Source of the DNA: CAYWCV01 sp964629885 | Lineage (GTDB): Bacteria; Bacteroidota; Rhodothermia; Balneolales; CAYWCV01 | Assembly (NCBI GenBank): GCA_964629885.1 | Contig: CAZVRJ010000003.1 | Coordinates: 1 to 64,000, forward strand | DNA length: 64,000 bases | Reading direction: 5' to 3' | Shown here: positions 27,401-34,672 of the stretch, piece after piece | Layout of the letters: each line of letters starts with the position of its first letter | Numbering within the stretch: position 1 is the stretch's first letter | Program-made: the position numbers and the translations under genes | The notes under the pieces: generated by a model | Database searches by the model: none | Told to the model about the DNA's origin: nothing | Seen by the model: only the letters and a program-made list of their open reading frames with translations

Positions 27401-27642
27401 ATCAAGAATAACTTGCCGACACCTCCATCAACACCGTACTTCAGCCAAGTGGCAAGTTGATGGCTCAACACTTCGACCTTGGGCGTCAATCCAAAAAAAT
27501 GACGAGATAGCTCGTTCTGAAGCAATCGTTTGTCGTGAATGGTCGACACTAGAACCAAGTGATCTTGCAATCGCCCGACACGCAACTGCTCGACCAAACG
27601 CGGCAATGGATCGCTGTTATTTTTATGTATAGTAAACGGCAT
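24493..27642 (-). CDS. addB: AddB-like PD-(D/E)XK nuclease, interrupted by an assembly gap
   Basis: Counted from the ATG at 27642, the product is about 1049 residues. An upstream in-frame start 39 bases earlier adds an unlikely leader. The N-terminal two thirds resembles an inactivated helicase fold (no good Walker A), as in AddB. The C-terminal part holds an intact nuclease: KGTLLHTILDLFY (His), a GFIDRIDTN Asp, IIYDYKTGSEYSVKYF (Asp-x-Lys) and FQLPVYL (Gln). The four cysteines that bind a 4Fe-4S cluster in Bacillus AddB are absent: the first is replaced in SFVASPLDYFF. This is therefore a cluster-free version, as seen in other Bacteroidota. It is translated just before addA. Ten Ns at 26633-26642 hide about four codons or an unknown length. 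Confidence 0.87.
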   Translation of the reverse strand: MPFTIHKNNSDPLPRLVEQLRVGRLQDHLVLVSTIHDKRLLQNELSRHFFGLTPKVEVLSHQLATWLKYGVDGGVGKLFLMPRERRFALSRWNVEFSMGYSDTELDRMHDILSWVGLHGVDSKELPSDFGGLEKVFSQFANWCTDKNWVDRTSMFLFANRVPSHAIDHQNIHLYQIGKPDRHLTSALDAIIDGGGDEKNWILYRPSGNKTTTGLRIDPSDLGEDVQPDKVRVNVMSALDLRDEVATAFKIIKDHVANSSDGLAYDDFVLLVTDYESYRPVLEHMSDNFDVPLSLAKGAKILGDPAVSRLRSLLNVHVNGFKLEDILDIYGDGIXXXXNQLPNLRTFGRFCKQYNIRTIDQLSSELDRAMEREVRNRIQSAIRKGAVVDHDPTLFVERHGAFYQDICKTLVRLKARYPDESQPMSSWFLWTREIIGSLGVLSSAEMMAATVKLIKAAELGLSMVSRIGHDPIMDGAEFSKAFDELLDGNIPVSQHPGKVLVGAFGDYTCFPGKHVFVLGLTESSFPNAIGSEDLFAFMGSEGSSWVRKLEHDPYDLAVCDLASLTNQAHSLCLSYANSGDLDHTMPSVFISDANTFFPWWDVQEMPLTSGSSCFDKLDWMKRHSNLSYDPEGDALGSADIGNLSCHVSAVARLRESPSRISIWDGLLPSVSGDRALVADKVIQEAVSSLKKEGALRISVSQLDSFVASPLDYFFSRLLRIEPPTEYLDEAEQNKKGTLLHTILDLFYSDADEFGDIVDPVLFEDSARNRIKVIAEKVFEDHVEDLGNPETPFPALLKNQITATLDAFIDAEHNGLKQVAGIWGQVRPATLRDKHARVTEVPFLYELDVDGMTVQINGFIDRIDTNADDSIKIIYDYKTGSEYSVKYFNDMNAGLSFQLPVYLNSLKGEDDSRMLSGYYHIPLSKKGRNIKLKGMLGNRSLTVVKDGQMRYKDNHGLLPDEQLSQFLESLQENRIKPIVRLILSGRFHQSLTEPSKYSDFSRMNRWSKAVNELRKLTIKSKYSEADIYSKYYVEGTVYERPSSVEEVEGED
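26633..26642. other. Assembly gap of ten Ns inside the AddB-like gene
   Basis: Ten Ns break the sequence. The reading frame happens to continue across them, between DIYGDGI upstream and NQLPNLRTFGRF downstream. Ten is a common placeholder size, so the true missing length is unknown, and part of the protein could be absent from this assembly. Confidence 0.98.
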
Positions 27643-27671
27643 TGCTTTTTTTTCGAATATAAGTCGGCAGT

Positions 27672-27688
27672 GTGACAACATCTGTCAC
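27672..27688. promoter_or_regulatory. Perfect dyad midway between addB and polX starts
   Basis: GTGACA (27672-27677) and TGTCAC (27683-27688) form a 6-5-6 palindrome. Its centre (27680) is 38 bases from the addB ATG at 27642 and 38 bases from the polX ATG at 27718. On the minus side a TATATTCG box (27661-27654) resembles a Bacteroidota -7 element. The site is placed to control both repair genes at once, for example by a CRP/FNR-type or LexA-like protein; which one is unknown. Confidence 0.45.
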
Positions 27689-27717
27689 TCAGAATCTATT
27701 CTTTGTATTTTATCTAC

Positions 27718-29475
27718 ATGTTTTCAAACAAATCTGCCGCCCAAGCACTCGAAGAAGTCGCCACGCTCATGCGCATCGCAGGTGAGAACGACTTCAAAGC
27801 AATTGCCTTCGACAAGGCAGCCCGAGCCATCGAAAATCTCGACGAGCCGTTGGCCACAATCATCGCCGACGGAAGACTTATGTCTGTACCGGGTATCGGT
27901 AAATCGATCGCTGCCGACTTGGTCGCCCTCAAGGAAACAGGCACCATGCCCGTCTTGGAAAGTCTGCGATCGTCGATTCCCGATGGACTCGTTCAATGGC
28001 TCGATATTTCAGGACTCGGACCCAAGAACATCTCCAAAATCCACAAGGCGCTGGGCATAACCTCTATCGAGGAGTTGAAATCGGCATGCCTCGACGGTTC
28101 CTTGGCAGCATTGCCAGGACTTGGGGATAAGTCGGCCGCCAAGATCATCAAATCCATCGATTGGATGGAACAATTCTCGGCCCGTTGCCGCCTAGACGAG
28201 GCTGAGATCATCGCCGAATCGATGGCTGCATCTATTAGTGGCCTCAACGGTGTCAGAAAACTTGCCATTGCTGGCTCCCTTCGTCGCCAGTTAGAGACAA
28301 TCGGTGATATCGACCTTCTCGTAGATGCAGATCCTGAGATGGTCGTCTCCATTTTCGACGCTTTTATCCATGCTCCTGATGTCGAAGAGGTGCTCGGCAG
28401 AGGTGAAACCAAATGCTCCGTAAGAGTAAAGCAAGGTCGCCAAGTTGACCTTAGAATTGTTGATTCAATTGCTTACCCGGCCGCTTTGATGTATTTCACA
28501 GGCAGCAAAGAACACAATGTATATGTCAGAGGTAGAGCTCGCGAGCGTGGAATGGCATTGAACGAGTACGGCCTTTTCAAGCTGACAGAGTCCGGAGAAA
28601 CTGACTTTGAATCCCCCGTTGCCGTCCATTCCGAGGAATCCATCTACAGAGCCCTCGATTTGAATTACATCCCCCCGGAGCTGCGCGAAGACAACGGCAA
28701 CCTCAGCCGATTTGATACTTGGGAAGCTGCCGATCTGCCCGAACTCTCCGACATCAAGGGCATTCTTCACGCCCACAGTACTTGGAGCGACGGAAGCAAC
28801 ACAATTGCTGAAATGGCCCAAGCATGTATCGACAGAGGATACTTTTATCTTGGTTTGACCGACCATTCGCGTACAGCGGCCTATGCTGGAGGACTAAGCA
28901 TTGATCGAGTCCACGACCAATGGAGGGAAATCGACCATCTCAATGACTCCTATATGAAGCAGGGTATTGAGTTCCGCATTTTCAAGGGTATTGAATCGGA
29001 CATTCTCACCGACGGATCACTCGATTATCCCGATGATGTCCTTGCCGGTTTCGACTTTGTAATCGCAAGCGTACACTCATCGCTCGATCTGCCCGAAGAC
29101 AAAATGACCGACCGTTTTCTCCGCGCCATCGAGAATCCTTACACAAGTATTGTCGGACATCCCACCGGAAGGCTACTTCTGAAACGCGAGGGAAGCAAGC
29201 TCGACATGCCCCGCATCATTGAAGCGGCGGCTGCGTCTAAAACCGCCATCGAAATTAACGCCAACCCTTGGAGGTTGGACCTCGACTGGAGATGGGGCAA
29301 AAGAGCGTCGAGCGTTTCATTGTTAACAGCCATCTGCCCTGACGCCCATTCCACAAAGGGAATCGATGACGCAAAGTATGGCATCAGCATCGCCAGGAAA
29401 TCCGGGTTTTCGCGTGACCGGGTCCTCAATACGTGGGATGCTGACGCCTTACTTCGGTGGTTCTCATCAAAATAG
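27718..29475 (+). CDS. polX: PolX-type DNA polymerase with PHP domain
   Basis: Starting from the ATG at 27718 (an earlier TTG is less likely), the protein has 585 residues. The order is: an N-terminal helix-hairpin-helix 8-kDa-like domain (about residues 1-100, with VPGIGKSIAADLVALKETG); further HhH motifs (LPGLGDKSAAKIIKSI); the nucleotidyltransferase palm with metal aspartates in IAGSLRRQLETIGDIDLLVD and a third in RQVDLRIVDS; and a C-terminal PHP phosphoesterase (HAHSTWSDGSNTIAEMA, TDHSRTAAYAGG, EINANPWRLDLDW, CPDAHSTKGIDD). Bacterial PolX fills short gaps and has 3'-5' exonuclease activity in the PHP domain, acting in base excision and end repair. All metal-binding motifs look intact. It is divergent from addBA. 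Confidence 0.95.
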   Translation: MFSNKSAAQALEEVATLMRIAGENDFKAIAFDKAARAIENLDEPLATIIADGRLMSVPGIGKSIAADLVALKETGTMPVLESLRSSIPDGLVQWLDISGLGPKNISKIHKALGITSIEELKSACLDGSLAALPGLGDKSAAKIIKSIDWMEQFSARCRLDEAEIIAESMAASISGLNGVRKLAIAGSLRRQLETIGDIDLLVDADPEMVVSIFDAFIHAPDVEEVLGRGETKCSVRVKQGRQVDLRIVDSIAYPAALMYFTGSKEHNVYVRGRARERGMALNEYGLFKLTESGETDFESPVAVHSEESIYRALDLNYIPPELREDNGNLSRFDTWEAADLPELSDIKGILHAHSTWSDGSNTIAEMAQACIDRGYFYLGLTDHSRTAAYAGGLSIDRVHDQWREIDHLNDSYMKQGIEFRIFKGIESDILTDGSLDYPDDVLAGFDFVIASVHSSLDLPEDKMTDRFLRAIENPYTSIVGHPTGRLLLKREGSKLDMPRIIEAAAASKTAIEINANPWRLDLDWRWGKRASSVSLLTAICPDAHSTKGIDDAKYGISIARKSGFSRDRVLNTWDADALLRWFSSK

Positions 29476-29490
29476 CCTTTGGTTGTTAGG

Positions 29491-31299
29491 TCATTTGATG
29501 AGCGTCATTGTTCGCGTAATCACATTCTTCTGAGTTTGCATGCGGTACAGATAGACACCGCTGCTGAGGTTTTGCGCATTAAATGCAACTTGATGCTTGC
29601 CTGCCGATTTCATTTCGTTTGCAAGAGTGGCGACCAGTCGACCATCTACGGAGTGAACAGTGATGGACACTTGAGTAGCTTCACTGAGTTCAAATCCAAT
29701 GGTTGTGCCTGGATTGAAAGGGTTCGGATAATTTTGGAGCAACCTAAATTCGCCGGGTTTTAGAACCTCGTCGTCCAACGATGTGGCCACTCCCCTAGTG
29801 AAATGATGACTAACGGACCATTGGCTATTCATATTTGCAAAATCTGACCGCACTCTCCAGTAATAATCAACAGATTGAACCACACCGTTAAAGGTGTAAT
29901 CCGTTTTGTATGTGTTGATCGAATTAACATCCTTATTGAATGAGGAGTCGGTACTGATCTGGATGGTATAACCAATGGCTCCTTCTACAGCATCCCATTT
30001 CAGATTTGCACTGTTGCCATACACGATGGTATGGTTAGAGGGCGATACAAGTTTGGGTATTTCAAAAACTTGAGCCGTCATGTCGATCCAGCGACCAAAT
30101 CCAAGCGAAGCCGTATTTCCCGCCATGTTAAAGACACCTGCTACGTAAACACTACCATTCAGTTGTACAACTGAAAGCGCAACTGTCTCTTTGTCTACTG
30201 AGTACGAAATGCCATTGCCAACGCTGGACCAATTTGCAGTTCCCAAGTCGAAGGTAGCTAGTCGATTTGCAGCTACTTGATTGCCTGATGCGTCAATAGC
30301 ATTCTTGAACCACCCACCTACTGCAACAGTATTGTCAACGACGTGGATGCTACTCACCCAATCGCTCAAGCCACTACCGATGCTTCCCCAATTCTGACCA
30401 TCCCAGCGCGCTATGTAAGATGTGCCTTCTGTATTAGAAACGGATGTGAATGCCCCACCAGCGTAAAGATGTTTCCCGTCTGTTGTTACCGTGAGCATGA
30501 GATCGTTAGATCCGCTTCCCAACGATGACCAGTCATTGCCGTCCCACGATGCTATGTAATTGCTTCCAGCAACGCCCGTAGCTTCAGTGAAGAGTCCGGC
30601 TACTATTAATTTGTCTTGATAAACGACCATTGACGAAACCCAGCCGTTTACTCCACCAGCGAGAGGTTGCCAATTATAGCCATCCCAACGTGCTATAAAC
30701 GAAGCACCATTATTTCCGGCATTTGAAAACCATCCTGAAACATATAGAGAGCCATCGTACCACTCAACATCGGTGACCATACCAGTCAAACCGTTGCCTA
30801 TAGAAACCCAACTACTTCCATCCCATTTCACCAAATATTGCACAACACCTGCCACTAAGAACCGACCACCTACGTAAACATCATTTCCCATAACGTGAAT
30901 GCTGGTTACGGGACCATTAAGGCCGTTGCCTACACTCGCCCAGCTTTCTCCGTTCCAGTAGCCGATAGAGCTGGTGCCTGAAATGCTGCCTGCATTCGTG
31001 AATGATCCACCTACATAGACATTGCCCTTAGAGTCGTTTGCTACTGCGCTACCCCACCCATTGAGCGCTGCCGATTTGCCAAAGCCAAATCGATTGTCCC
31101 AAGTGTTAACCGATTGTCCTACACCGATAGCTTGAGTAGTATTGTCGGTAATTTTGACACCAATTTCGCGGGAGTCACGGATGGCAATTCTTGGATCCGA
31201 GCTCTGGGCATATAAATTTGATGCCGCAACCGCTGTACAAAGGAGCACCGATACGATCAGTGCTTTTGGTGTTGTTAGTATGGAGATTGGTGGCATCAT
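29491..31299 (-). CDS. Type IX-secreted beta-propeller protein with Fn3-like and Por tail
   Basis: From the ATG at 31299 the product has 602 residues; an in-frame ATG at 31377 is less likely because a good promoter lies between the two. A signal peptide (VSVLLCTAVAASNLYAQ) is followed by about six or seven repeats of the form IARWDG-xx-W-xx-IGSGL alternating with LYVSGWFSNAG, a propeller seen in galactose-oxidase-like and delta-60 proteins (about residues 60-400). Next is an Fn3-like domain (KLVSPSNHTIVYGNSANLKW, YYWRVRSD). The last 80 residues form a type IX sorting domain (FRLLQNYPNPFNPGTTIGFE, SGVYLYRMQT). It should be exported across the outer membrane and attached or released. The ligand is unknown. 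It is single and divergent from the metalloprotease gene. Confidence 0.9.
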   Translation of the reverse strand: MMPPISILTTPKALIVSVLLCTAVAASNLYAQSSDPRIAIRDSREIGVKITDNTTQAIGVGQSVNTWDNRFGFGKSAALNGWGSAVANDSKGNVYVGGSFTNAGSISGTSSIGYWNGESWASVGNGLNGPVTSIHVMGNDVYVGGRFLVAGVVQYLVKWDGSSWVSIGNGLTGMVTDVEWYDGSLYVSGWFSNAGNNGASFIARWDGYNWQPLAGGVNGWVSSMVVYQDKLIVAGLFTEATGVAGSNYIASWDGNDWSSLGSGSNDLMLTVTTDGKHLYAGGAFTSVSNTEGTSYIARWDGQNWGSIGSGLSDWVSSIHVVDNTVAVGGWFKNAIDASGNQVAANRLATFDLGTANWSSVGNGISYSVDKETVALSVVQLNGSVYVAGVFNMAGNTASLGFGRWIDMTAQVFEIPKLVSPSNHTIVYGNSANLKWDAVEGAIGYTIQISTDSSFNKDVNSINTYKTDYTFNGVVQSVDYYWRVRSDFANMNSQWSVSHHFTRGVATSLDDEVLKPGEFRLLQNYPNPFNPGTTIGFELSEATQVSITVHSVDGRLVATLANEMKSAGKHQVAFNAQNLSSGVYLYRMQTQKNVITRTMTLIK

Positions 31300-31320
31300 A
31301 TAAACATTTATATCCTCTAA

Positions 31321-31353
31321 TGCAAATATATTAGAAAATTCTAATGTTTGCAA
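31321..31353 (-). promoter_or_regulatory. Bacteroidota-type promoter with palindromic spacer
   Basis: On the minus strand TTG (31353-31351), exactly 20 bases and TATATTTG (31330-31323) match the Bacteroidota primary sigma consensus. Transcription would start near 31316, giving a leader of about 17 bases before the ATG at 31299, which decides the start of the propeller gene. The spacer and box form an imperfect palindrome over 31321-31352: TGCAAA and TTTGCA outer arms, TTAGAA and TTCTAA inner arms around AA. A repressor bound there would cover the whole promoter. Confidence 0.65.
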
Positions 31354-31585
31354 GGACAATGTTGTTGCCGAGCCCAAAAACTACCCCGTTATAGACCTAC
31401 TGATCTATTAAAATGAAACCTAACGTGCGAATCCATTTGGAGACAGTGAGTTAACGCTTGCTCAAAAAAAGTGCCAAATTTAAATGAATTTGAAAATAAA
31501 TTTTGGTGACATTTTAAATCTCCATGTTGCATATTGGATGGCTCAATCAGCTCAATTAGAATCACAAACAAACTGCCCAGGACGC

Positions 31586-34090
31586 ATGGCAACATTATTT
31601 CGCACAATCTGCATTACAGTCGTTATTCTTGCGGCTGCTGCCACAATTTCGCTTGCTCAATCATCATTAAACGACAAAACAAAGGGGATGCAGAAGTATG
31701 ACGGATACATGAACTTCTACTACGACGACGCAACGGGCAAGGTTTGGCTCATGGTCGATCGTCTCGATACGGAGTTTATATACGTGAATTCACTTGCTGC
31801 GGGTTTGGGATCGAACGACATCGGCCTTGACCGTGGGCAACTCGGCAGCACACGAATTGTAAGTTTTAGAAAATCGGGCCCTAAACTACTCTTGGTTCAG
31901 CCAAACTTATCCTACAGGGCAATCACAGACAATGAGTCGGAAGCTCGATCTGTACGGGAGGCATTTGCGGAATCTGCACTATGGGGATTCAAAATTGAGG
32001 TGGAACAAGATGGCAAATACCTTATAGACATCACCGATTTCTTATTCAGAGATGCCCACGATGTTACAGGCACCCTCAGGAACCAGCGTCAAGGCACATA
32101 TAGGGTCGATGCATCACGTACAGCCATGTACCTGCCCCGAACCAAGAATTTCCCGAAGAATTCAGAATTTGAGGTGACCATCACATTTGTCGGTGGAGAC
32201 GACGCCGGTGGATTTGTTCGCAGTGTTACCCCATCGAGAGAGGCAATCACGCTCAGACAACATCACTCGTTTGTGGAGCTGCCCGACAACAATTACAAAC
32301 CGCGAAAGCTTGAGCCTCGCGCCGGGTACTTCGGAATATCCTACATGGATTACTCCACACCTGTATCAGAGCCAATTACTCAACGATACATAGCACGTCA
32401 CCGACTTGAGAAAAAGAACCCTTCGGCCCAAGTGAGCGAAGCCGTTGAACCTATCGTCTACTACCTCGACAATGGCACACCCGAACCCATTCGCTCTGCC
32501 CTCCTCGACGGAGCCAGGTGGTGGAACGAGGCGTTCGAAGCAATCGGTTACAAAGATGCCTATCGCGTCGAGGTGCTTCCAGAGGATGCCGACCCACTCG
32601 ATGTAAGGTATAATGTCATTCAATGGGTGCATAGGTCCACTCGAGGCTGGAGCTACGGCTCTTCTGTGACAGATCCGCGGACCGGCGAGATCATTAAGGG
32701 ACATGTGTCGCTCGGCTCCTTGAGGGTCCGCCAAGATTACCTGATCGCTGAAGGTCTCTTATCTCCCTACGAAGAGGGTCGAGAGCCGGATCCAGCGATG
32801 CTAGAATTGGCACTTGCACGCCTGAGGCAACTCTCAGCCCATGAAGTGGGTCATACCATTGGTATCATGCACAACTTTGCAGCCAGTACCAACGGCAGGG
32901 CATCCGTTATGGATTATCCACATCCATATGTAACCCTGAAACCCGACGGATCAATGGACTTGTCGGACGCCTATGACGTCGGCATTGGCGCATGGGATAA
33001 AATGGCGGTCGCTTACGGCTATCAGCACTTTCCTGACGGCACCGACGAAGACGCAGCCTTGAATGCAATTATCGAGAAAGGCCTCAAAGATGGGCTACGT
33101 CACATCACAGACCGCGATGCACGCGCAACCGGCGGGTCACACCCATACGCCCACCTTTGGGATAATGGTGGTGATGCAACTGTTGAACTGGAGAGGCTTC
33201 TCGCATTGAGAAAGGCAGCAATGAGTCGCTTTGGCGAAAATAGTGTGCCTCAAGGCAGAGCCTTAACGACACTAGAGGAGGTTCTAGTCCCTCTATATAA
33301 TATGCATCGTTACCAGATAGAGGCTGTGTCAAAGTTGGTCGGCGGACTCGAATACACGTACGCAGTGCGTGGCGACGGTCAGGCGCCAACGAAAGCCGTT
33401 TCGAACCAAACCCAATTAAACGCTTTGCGTACGCTCATGAAATCGATCGATCCGGCTGTTCTCGAAATCCCCGCAGATGCTGTCGATCTGATGGCCCCTC
33501 GGGCACCAGGTGCAGAACCCAACCGAGAATTATTCTCAAAACGCACCGGAGTAACATTCGATGCATTGTCGCCAGCCGAGGCTCTGAGTGATTTCACAAT
33601 AGGATTGATCTTCAACTCTGAAAGAGCCAACCGCATTGTTCAACAGGCTGCTCGAGGACTCTCGCCATCACTTACCGAGGTACTGAACGAGACGATACAG
33701 GCAACGTTTAAATCGCAGCGAAAAACAGGAATGCAGCTTCATATCCAACTTCAGACGGAGCAAATTCTACTCACTCACCTTATGAATTTGGCATTAGATT
33801 CGGGAAGTGCTCCTATAACCAGAGCCATTGCAAAGTCGGTACTCGCCGACCTAAATGTGTATGTTGGCAACCAGCTCAAGTCAGCCAGCGATCCGATTGT
33901 TCGGGCACATTTACAGTTTGCAGTTGAGCGAATTGCGAACCCATCTGCTTTGCCGGCATCACCTGCTAGAACCCTGCCCCCCGGTGCTCCTATCGGCTCA
34001 TTCGACAACGATCATTCCCTTCAATGCGGCCTTGAAGATCACGATCATCCACTACCGTTGCGCATTTGGTTTAACAATTCACAGCAATGA
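31586..34090 (+). CDS. Exported zinc-dependent metalloprotease (DUF5117/DUF4953 type)
   Basis: From the ATG at 31586 the protein has 834 residues with a signal peptide (TICITVVILAAAATISLAQ). An ATG at 31484 in frame would put a non-signal leader first. The central domain matches large Bacteroidota metalloproteases annotated with DUF5117 and DUF4953: RLDTEFIYVNSLAAGLGSND and GYFGISYMDYSTPVS in the first half, then VEPIVYYLDNGTPEPIRSAL. The metzincin-like site is SAHEVGHTIGIMHNFAAS with His419, Glu420, His423 and His429, followed by SVMDYPHP (Met-turn). It probably digests proteins in the periplasm or outside. The end is extended by about 25 residues after GAPIGS, where relatives usually stop, so the last residues may be unusual. 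The Spy-like gene follows after 66 bases. Confidence 0.88.
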   Translation: MATLFRTICITVVILAAAATISLAQSSLNDKTKGMQKYDGYMNFYYDDATGKVWLMVDRLDTEFIYVNSLAAGLGSNDIGLDRGQLGSTRIVSFRKSGPKLLLVQPNLSYRAITDNESEARSVREAFAESALWGFKIEVEQDGKYLIDITDFLFRDAHDVTGTLRNQRQGTYRVDASRTAMYLPRTKNFPKNSEFEVTITFVGGDDAGGFVRSVTPSREAITLRQHHSFVELPDNNYKPRKLEPRAGYFGISYMDYSTPVSEPITQRYIARHRLEKKNPSAQVSEAVEPIVYYLDNGTPEPIRSALLDGARWWNEAFEAIGYKDAYRVEVLPEDADPLDVRYNVIQWVHRSTRGWSYGSSVTDPRTGEIIKGHVSLGSLRVRQDYLIAEGLLSPYEEGREPDPAMLELALARLRQLSAHEVGHTIGIMHNFAASTNGRASVMDYPHPYVTLKPDGSMDLSDAYDVGIGAWDKMAVAYGYQHFPDGTDEDAALNAIIEKGLKDGLRHITDRDARATGGSHPYAHLWDNGGDATVELERLLALRKAAMSRFGENSVPQGRALTTLEEVLVPLYNMHRYQIEAVSKLVGGLEYTYAVRGDGQAPTKAVSNQTQLNALRTLMKSIDPAVLEIPADAVDLMAPRAPGAEPNRELFSKRTGVTFDALSPAEALSDFTIGLIFNSERANRIVQQAARGLSPSLTEVLNETIQATFKSQRKTGMQLHIQLQTEQILLTHLMNLALDSGSAPITRAIAKSVLADLNVYVGNQLKSASDPIVRAHLQFAVERIANPSALPASPARTLPPGAPIGSFDNDHSLQCGLEDHDHPLPLRIWFNNSQQ

Positions 34091-34156
34091 CAATGAACCA
34101 AATTCAAGCACACGCGTCTATGAAGATGTAAACCAACATCATCAACGACACCGGCT

Positions 34157-34672
34157 ATGAAAACAACCATCATCATCTGTAGTATATTTCTGGGAACACT
34201 TTTTGCGACTCCTTCTATCGCACAGCGTGGTCAAGGTTCTGCCATGAACCAAGAATTCATGGAATGGAAAATGCGTAAGGATCTAGGTCTCACCGACCAG
34301 CAAATTGCTAAGGTCATTGAAATGCGCGAAAAACACCAGGCTCAGGCAGAAGCCGACCGTGCTGCCATGCGCGAGGAAGTGCAAAAAAGACGTGAGGCGA
34401 TGCAAAAAGAAATGCAGGTACGCCGCGAAGCCATGCAGGCCAAAGCTGACAAACGCCAAGAAGAGCTCAAGTCTGTTCTGACACCAGAGCAGTACAAAAA
34501 ATGGCAGGACATTCGCTTCGAAAACTATGAGAATCGCATGCAAGAACGTAATGTTCGCCAAGGAAACCGCCCGATGAGGGGTCAAATGCAAATGCGTGGT
34601 TATGGTCCTAACAGACCGGGGAACATGCGAGGCTATCGTAATGCGCCACCTGCACCTGAGGGTAAAGACTGA
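34157..34672 (+). CDS. Spy/CpxP-like periplasmic helical protein
   Basis: The 171-residue product has a signal peptide (IIICSIFLGTLFATPSIAQ). The mature part is one long charged helix rich in Met, Arg, Glu, Gln and Lys. It contains the LTxxQ motif twice: LGLTDQQIAKVIEMR (about residues 48-62) and SVLTPEQYKKWQDIRF (about 110-125). This is the hallmark of Spy/CpxP chaperone-like proteins that protect envelope proteins or damp a stress sensor. The tail is Arg/Met/Pro/Gly-rich (RGQMQMRGYGPNRPGNM). The gene follows a secreted metalloprotease, has a good terminator right after it, and its stop abuts the tail of the convergent phosphatase gene. Confidence 0.8.
   Translation: MKTTIIICSIFLGTLFATPSIAQRGQGSAMNQEFMEWKMRKDLGLTDQQIAKVIEMREKHQAQAEADRAAMREEVQKRREAMQKEMQVRREAMQAKADKRQEELKSVLTPEQYKKWQDIRFENYENRMQERNVRQGNRPMRGQMQMRGYGPNRPGNMRGYRNAPPAPEGKD

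Noticed and set aside
20947..27642. RecBCD genes
   Set aside because: There is no RecD-like gene and the large proteins have the AddA/AddB layout with a nuclease in each subunit.
29463..29502. CTCATCAAA/TTTGATGAG inverted repeat between polX and the propeller gene as a terminator
   Set aside because: The 9-bp stem is AT-rich, has a 22-base loop, lies partly in coding sequence and has no T-run on either strand.
31299..31377. Longer N-terminus for the propeller protein (ATG at 31377)
   Set aside because: A consensus promoter with predicted start near 31316 lies inside it, and the signal peptide begins only at the downstream ATG.
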